A DNA stretch of 64,000 bases, from positions 62,001 through 126,000 of the forward strand of contig CAKUZW010000002.1 in the NCBI GenBank assembly GCA_934718135.1, read 5' to 3'. The notes beneath the pieces are model-generated. The model was not told the origin of the DNA, did not search any database, and saw nothing but the letters and a program-made list of their open reading frames with translations. The number at the start of each line of letters is the position of its first letter. Position 1 is the first letter of the stretch. This DNA is from an uncultured Candidatus Melainabacteria bacterium (GTDB taxonomy: Bacteria > Cyanobacteriota > Vampirovibrionia > Gastranaerophilales > Gastranaerophilaceae). A program made the position numbers and the translations under genes. Below are positions 59,111 to 64,000 of this stretch, in pieces.

Positions 59111-62100
59111 AAGACGCCAATTTTTCGATATTTGTACTTAATTTCGCAAGTTGTTTATCTATTTTATCAATTTTTCTTGAAACTTTAGAATCATCAATAT
59201 CTTCAACTGCAGAAAGAACTTTAGATATTGTCATTTCAAGACGGTCAATTCGTTCTTGCTGTTCTTCAAATCGTTCTTCAATATTACCAAGTTTTGATAT
59301 TTGTTTTTCAAAGTAGCTTAATCTTTCTTGTTGTTCATCAAATTTTTCTTCTAAAGATGACAAAATATCTTTTTGTTCAGGAATAGCTGCTTTCAAATCT
59401 TCAATAGTTGATTTCACATCAAGAAGTTCATCTGAATTAGTAGAAATTTTATTCATACTTTCACTTGCAGAATCAATCCATTCACCCATATAAATCAAGG
59501 CTTGACGCATAACTTTATCAGAATCGGAAGATTTTTCAAGCATTTTGGTTACATTATCTACTTTACTTGAAATTTGATTTGTAATAATTTTACCAAAGTC
59601 TTCTAGTCCTGTATTCAATGCGTTATACGATTCATCAGATGAAATCAATAACTTTTGAGTTTGATCCTGAAGGTTTGTAATATAGTATTTAATTTCCTTA
59701 ATCTCATCCGGAGTCATAGAATTTTGCAACTCTTCAACAGAAGATGTTATTCGATAAAGATTATCAGAAATATTTGACAACTCGTTTTCTTCATTTTCTT
59801 TTGCATTATTTTGAATTTCATTCATTGCAAGTCTTAATTTTGCAAGGTCCGATTCAATATCTTGCATAGAATAAGTGTAATCATTATCATCTGATGCGTT
59901 AGTAATTTGTTTCAATTGTTTTGTCACAGCAGCAAGATTTTGATTGATTACATCTGTCTTTTCTTCAACAAAATCTTTAATATCCTCAGATTCTTCAATG
60001 AAAGAAACTTGTTCAAAAATGGTTACAACAGCAGCCATAATTGATTCTTTCATATCTCTTAAAGATTTTTGAAGTTGTTTTGTATTAAGTCCTGAATTTG
60101 AACCAAGATTGTTAACTTCAACAGTTAATTCTTTCAAGCACTTTTTAACCGCATCTGTTTTATTGTTGTGTTCAAGTCTTTCAATATAATCAGTTTGAGC
60201 TAAGATTAATTGTTTAACATCTTCAATATCTTCTGCGGTATTAAGACTTTCTTCACTGCTTGAGATAATATCAATTTTATGATTTAAAAGTTCAAGCATT
60301 GATGTGATTTGAACATCTGATTCTGAAAGTTTTTCAATACGTTCTTGAACAGGTTTTAGAGCATTGATTTTTTCATCAACATCAAGAAGAGTGTATTTGA
60401 TATCATCGGTTTCGCCATCTTCGGTGGTCACGATTGTATCAATTTTACATTCAATAGTTTCAAGAGTTTCTTTTAACGTTTCAAAAATCTCAGAATATTC
60501 TTCTTTTTGAATTCGTTGTTCTTTTTGTTCTTGAGATAACAAATCAATATTTTTTTCAAGATTTTTTAACGATTTCTTTATTTCATTAATTTGTTCATCA
60601 TCTTGAGTAAAAGTGTTAATCTTATTCTCTATCACGATTAAAGATGATTTTAAATCTTCAATATTTGTTTTGTCATCCTCTGAGAATGCAGTGATTTTAT
60701 TCTCTATTCCCGTTAAAGTTTCTTTTAAATCTTCAATATTTGTTTTGTCATCCTCTGAGAATGTAGTGATTTTATTTTCTATTCCTGTTAAAGATTCTTT
60801 TAAATCTTCAAGGTCAGCATTTTTATCTTCATCAGGAAGTGCTAAGATATCAATTTTTGCTTCAATGCTACTCAATGCATTTTTTAATTGTTTAAAATCT
60901 TCACTATTATCATCATCTGAGGATAGAGAAAGAATATCTATTTTGCTTTCAATCTCTTCAAGAGCATCTCTCAATTCGTCAATTTGGTCTGAATTATCAG
61001 ATTCTGCAATAATATCTACTTTTTGATTTAAAGTATTTAAAAGAGCTTTTAATTCGCCATTTACGGAGTCTGAATTTTCACTATAAATTCTCTCAATTGC
61101 ATCACGAACATCTTCCATCAGGTCATAATCATCACTTGACGCCAAAATATCAATTTTTTCACTAATGAGTGATAGCATTGAATGAATTTCTTTGTTTGAT
61201 TCTGAGTTGAAATCATTACCGTTTAGTTGATCTAAAGCTTGTTTAATCTCACTAATCCATTCTGAATTATCTGAAAGAGTAAGAATATCAATTTTTCCAT
61301 TGATTTCTTCAAGCATTGCATGAATATCACTGCTTTCGATGTATTGTTTTACTTCCTCTAGCCAATTTTTATTAACGGTTTTTGCTAACAATTCAATCTT
61401 ATTATTCAGAGTCATTAACAAATTGTTATTTCCAAGAGTCGGAATAGACGTTTTTGGAGGTAAAACTCTTTCAATATCAGCTCTCAAATTATTTACATCT
61501 TGTTTTAACAAATCGAAAGCTTTAACAAAATCAAAATTATTTGCCCCAACAATAACTTCTTCTTCCGAAGTATTGTCTAAATCTTCAAAATCCTCAACAT
61601 CATCATCTGTATCAACATCACTATCGGTGTCAATATCGTCATCAGTGTCGCCAAGATCATCGAACTCATTTTCTTCAAAATCATCAGTATCGGTATCGGT
61701 TTCCACATCTTCTTCAAGCTCGATTTCTTGTTCTTCATCCTGAGATGCAGTATCTTTTGAAGAGTCTTTTTCAAAAAGGTTGTCCAAAGGTTCATCTTGT
61801 TTTTGTATTGAAATAGTATCAATCTTATCCTTAATACTATTCAAAACTCCGATGATTTCAGAATTCTCTCCAGACAATTGAGAAATCATATCCGTAAATC
61901 TGGTAAAGTCTTTTTTGATATCAGATAAAATTTTGTCATTTTTATTTTCTTCAAAAACATTTTCCAGTTCGTTTGTTTTAAACTCTTCCGGAGCGGAATT
62001 TTCACTTTCCGATGTTTGTTCTTGAACATTTAATTCTTTGATTTTAGAAATAAAGCATTTTTTCAAATCTTCAATAGCTTGAACAATTTCTTTATTATTA

Positions 62101-64000
62101 ATTGCAACGGTCAACATTGATTTGATTTCGTCATGTTGAAATTGCATTTTATCAGTAATTGAAGTTTTGATATCCTGAGCAAATTCTTTTAAATAAGATT
62201 TTTGTTCTTCTCTAAAATCTTTGATTTGGGATGTGAAAGTCTGAAATTCTATCATTCTGTTTGCATCAGGCAAATCAACAGATTTTGGAAGTTTTTCTAA
62301 ATCATTTCTTAACTCATCAATTTTTATAATTACAGAATCAATATCTCCAAGAACAAAATCTCGGATATTGTTTTCAGTATTTGTTAAATCTCTCGTGATA
62401 TTTTGGTAAGTTTCTTCAATTTTATCAAATGCACTTTTTGAATATTTCGTGCATTCTGCTAAATCATCTTGTACAGATTGATGCAACAAGCCAAGCTGTT
62501 CCTTAACTTTTTCACTTTGTGGTCCGTCAGGAGTTTGAATTGCAAGGCAAGAAATCATTTCTTTGATTGGAGCTAATTCCTTTAACATCTTATCTGTTTT
62601 TGCATTAAGACTGTTTATTACATCTGTGTTTATCAATTCCAACTCTTGTTGGAAGTCCATTAATTTGTTATCTGTAACTGTCAGTCTTTCGTACAATTCA
62701 ATATTGTTTGTGCTAGAATGACGCAATTCTTTTATAAAATCAAGAAGAGTTGCTGTTTTTTCTTCGATAAGCTCAGCATTATATGCAAACCCTTGATTTA
62801 AACCTGATTCAACATTATCAGTCAATGTTTCTAAATTAGAACTCAATTCTTCTAATTTTTCCGAAACAAATTTTGTAATTTCTTTTTCTGAAGAATTCTC
62901 AGCAGATTTTATAGTTGCAAACGACTCCCCAAGTGTTTGAAGTTGGTGTTTAATTTCAGAAATTTCAGTAAGAGATGCCCCGATTGAAGTCGGAGATTCT
63001 TCGGATGTTTTAGTTAAATTTTCACATTCATCAAGTTTTGAAATTATACCGCCAAACAAATTTTTGTTAATTTCCTGATAACTTGAAATTTCTTTTTCAA
63101 TATTTTCAAATTTTGATTTTATATTTTCATTTGTGTCCGAATTAGAAGTGTCCAGAACTGTTTTCAATTCTTCCAAATAGTCTTTTATTTGGATAATTTG
63201 CTGCTCTTTTTTAGCTTCAATTTCTTCAAAACTTGATTTTTGTCCTAACAGGATTTCTCGAATATTATTAATTTCATTTTTAATATCTTCATTATTTGTT
63301 GATATTTCAGTATTCAAATAATCAGACAAAGACACTAATTTTTCATCAATTTGAGATGATTGATTTGTCAATTCTTCTTTTGTATCTTCAATGCGGTTTT
63401 GAAGATTTGATTCCAACTCTTGAATTTTTGAATTCAAATTGCTTTGAACTTCTGAAAAATCAATCCCGTCAATCTTTGCAAGTAATTCTTCTTGAAGTTG
63501 TTTTGTTTTTTCAATATTTTCAGCAGTATCTTTAGAATCAATTGTTATAGCTTCTGTAAATTCTTTTAAATTTTCGCTTAAAAGATTAAATTCTTCGGAA
63601 GTTGAAGCATTTGATAGCTTGTCCTGAATTTTTTCTAACCTTGAAATAATAGAATCATTATGAAGTTCTGTTGAATTTAGGAATTCTGTTTTTAATTCTT
63701 CAATCTGAGAATAAACATCTGTTAAAGATTTAGAAATATTTTTAGCATCTGTAAATTCTGAAATTTCAGAAATCTTTTCAACAATTTTATTTGTTGCATC
63801 CAAAATATCTAGGACATCTTTTTGCTCAGCTTTTGACGGAATTTGGTCAGCCACATCTTGAACATTTTCTTTCAACTTAGACTTTTCAAGCCATTCTTCA
63901 AGATTTGAAGTTTTGTCATAAATACTTTTAAATTCATCATCAAAATTCAAATCATCAATCAATTTTTCGATATCATCTGCTTTTGACGATAAATTTTCAA
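59100..64000 (-). CDS. Giant acidic coiled-coil protein, N-terminus beyond window
   Basis: At least 1632 codons. The frame is open through the right edge, so a TTG at 63962 is not the real start. It is almost all helical with heptads and repeated LxxIxxKIDIL units. Near the middle lies an Asp/Glu/Thr linker (DTDTDDFEENEFDDLGDTDD), then tandem units GIENKITTFSEDDKTNIEDL and near copies (DNA unit about 63 bp, 60620-60815). No membrane helix or catalytic motif is seen. It is co-transcribed with glcD. It may be a structural or scaffold protein; the function is unknown. Confidence 0.8.
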   Translation of the reverse strand, partial: ENLSSKADDIEKLIDDLNFDDEFKSIYDKTSNLEEWLEKSKLKENVQDVADQIPSKAEQKDVLDILDATNKIVEKISEISEFTDAKNISKSLTDVYSQIEELKTEFLNSTELHNDSIISRLEKIQDKLSNASTSEEFNLLSENLKEFTEAITIDSKDTAENIEKTKQLQEELLAKIDGIDFSEVQSNLNSKIQELESNLQNRIEDTKEELTNQSSQIDEKLVSLSDYLNTEISTNNEDIKNEINNIREILLGQKSSFEEIEAKKEQQIIQIKDYLEELKTVLDTSNSDTNENIKSKFENIEKEISSYQEINKNLFGGIISKLDECENLTKTSEESPTSIGASLTEISEIKHQLQTLGESFATIKSAENSSEKEITKFVSEKLEELSSNLETLTDNVESGLNQGFAYNAELIEEKTATLLDFIKELRHSSTNNIELYERLTVTDNKLMDFQQELELINTDVINSLNAKTDKMLKELAPIKEMISCLAIQTPDGPQSEKVKEQLGLLHQSVQDDLAECTKYSKSAFDKIEETYQNITRDLTNTENNIRDFVLGDIDSVIIKIDELRNDLEKLPKSVDLPDANRMIEFQTFTSQIKDFREEQKSYLKEFAQDIKTSITDKMQFQHDEIKSMLTVAINNKEIVQAIEDLKKCFISKIKELNVQEQTSESENSAPEEFKTNELENVFEENKNDKILSDIKKDFTRFTDMISQLSGENSEIIGVLNSIKDKIDTISIQKQDEPLDNLFEKDSSKDTASQDEEQEIELEEDVETDTDTDDFEENEFDDLGDTDDDIDTDSDVDTDDDVEDFEDLDNTSEEEVIVGANNFDFVKAFDLLKQDVNNLRADIERVLPPKTSIPTLGNNNLLMTLNNKIELLAKTVNKNWLEEVKQYIESSDIHAMLEEINGKIDILTLSDNSEWISEIKQALDQLNGNDFNSESNKEIHSMLSLISEKIDILASSDDYDLMEDVRDAIERIYSENSDSVNGELKALLNTLNQKVDIIAESDNSDQIDELRDALEEIESKIDILSLSSDDDNSEDFKQLKNALSSIEAKIDILALPDEDKNADLEDLKESLTGIENKITTFSEDDKTNIEDLKETLTGIENKITAFSEDDKTNIEDLKSSLIVIENKINTFTQDDEQINEIKKSLKNLEKNIDLLSQEQKEQRIQKEEYSEIFETLKETLETIECKIDTIVTTEDGETDDIKYTLLDVDEKINALKPVQERIEKLSESDVQITSMLELLNHKIDIISSSEESLNTAEDIEDVKQLILAQTDYIERLEHNNKTDAVKKCLKELTVEVNNLGSNSGLNTKQLQKSLRDMKESIMAAVVTIFEQVSFIEESEDIKDFVEEKTDVINQNLAAVTKQLKQITNASDDNDYTYSMQDIESDLAKLRLAMNEIQNNAKENEENELSNISDNLYRITSSVEELQNSMTPDEIKEIKYYITNLQDQTQKLLISSDESYNALNTGLEDFGKIITNQISSKVDNVTKMLEKSSDSDKVMRQALIYMGEWIDSASESMNKISTNSDELLDVKSTIEDLKAAIPEQKDILSSLEEKFDEQQERLSYFEKQISKLGNIEERFEEQQERIDRLEMTISKVLSAVEDIDDSKVSRKIDKIDKQLAKLSTNIEKLASYVD
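60620..60815. repeat. 63-bp tandem repeat inside the giant coiled-coil gene
   Basis: About three units of 63 bp. Two copies of GTTTTGTCATCCTCTGAGAA are followed by TTTTATTCTCTATTCC-type tracts. They encode 21-residue units around ENKIT-FSEDDKTNIEDL. Near-identity of neighbouring copies suggests recent slippage or unequal exchange and possible length variation between strains. Confidence 0.8.

Noticed and set aside
61339..61743. Ser-rich 134-codon open frame opposite the giant coiled-coil gene
   Set aside because: It is antisense to Asp/Glu-rich codons, which read as Ser/Val on the other strand; it has no start signal.
1..64000. tRNA or rRNA genes
   Set aside because: Gaps were read for cloverleaf-like blocks with TTCGA/GGTTC arms; none was convincing. 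A dedicated tRNA scan would be decisive.

Overview
The window is AT-rich and comes from a Gram-negative, didermic bacterium. It encodes lipid A synthesis (lpxB, lpxI), an LptD-like outer-membrane LPS exporter, an MlaE-type lipid permease, HU, FtsH and an rsmH-ftsL division cluster. A Ycf23/DUF561 protein, otherwise typical of cyanobacteria and plastids, and many single prepilin genes with a TLAEVLITLGIIG-type N-terminus point to the non-photosynthetic cyanobacterial sister group (Vampirovibrionia/Melainabacteria, most likely gut Gastranaerophilales). That assignment is inference from gene content. I saw no tRNA, rRNA, CRISPR array or intact insertion sequence.

Layout. 1-16.6 kb: housekeeping genes (mlaE-like, lysS, an orphan sugar-ABC permease, a DegP-like protease, ycf23, ftsH, the gcvT-gcvH-gcvPA operon, a short dnaJ) are interrupted by four prepilin/HTH cassettes. 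16.6-30.7 kb: a degenerate HD-GYP protein, rsmH-ftsL, a BioD-like ATPase, xerC/D, dgt, and a leftward envelope operon (34-aa membrane peptide, EnvC-like M23 protein, LptD-like, class II aldolase, lpxI, lpxB). 30.8-39.9 kb: an anti-sigma/ECF sigma/Spy-like stress cluster (the sigma gene carries a frameshift), murT-pdxJ, a YtxH/DUF948-like small-protein cluster, and pgpH-ybeY-dgkA. 39.9-44.3 kb: an accessory island with two more prepilin/HTH cassettes, a decayed one, dispersed repeats, two small genes and a candidate structured RNA. 44.3-64 kb: a secreted GH13 enzyme, LysM protein, hup, SpoIID and Slt wall enzymes, mscS-rlmH, an M49-like metallopeptidase, a dual-specificity phosphatase, mazG-folE2, glcD, and a giant coiled-coil protein that runs off the right edge.

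The most notable pattern is modular. Each of the six prepilin genes (five complete, one cut by the left edge), plus one decayed prepilin start, is divergently paired with its own small XRE/Cro-type helix-turn-helix gene (66-79 aa). Nearly every intergenic region carries a different inverted repeat that could be the cognate operator. The prepilin sides are also where dispersed hairpin repeats accumulate. In two loci a 350-390 bp element with terminal inverted repeats sits inside the leader region while keeping the reading frame open. This looks like an expanding, recombining family of individually switched pseudopilin genes.

Gene starts were moved where a Shine-Dalgarno sequence clearly favours an internal codon (prepilins at 7701 and 15476, dgt, murT, the Spy-like gene and the gene at 51498).
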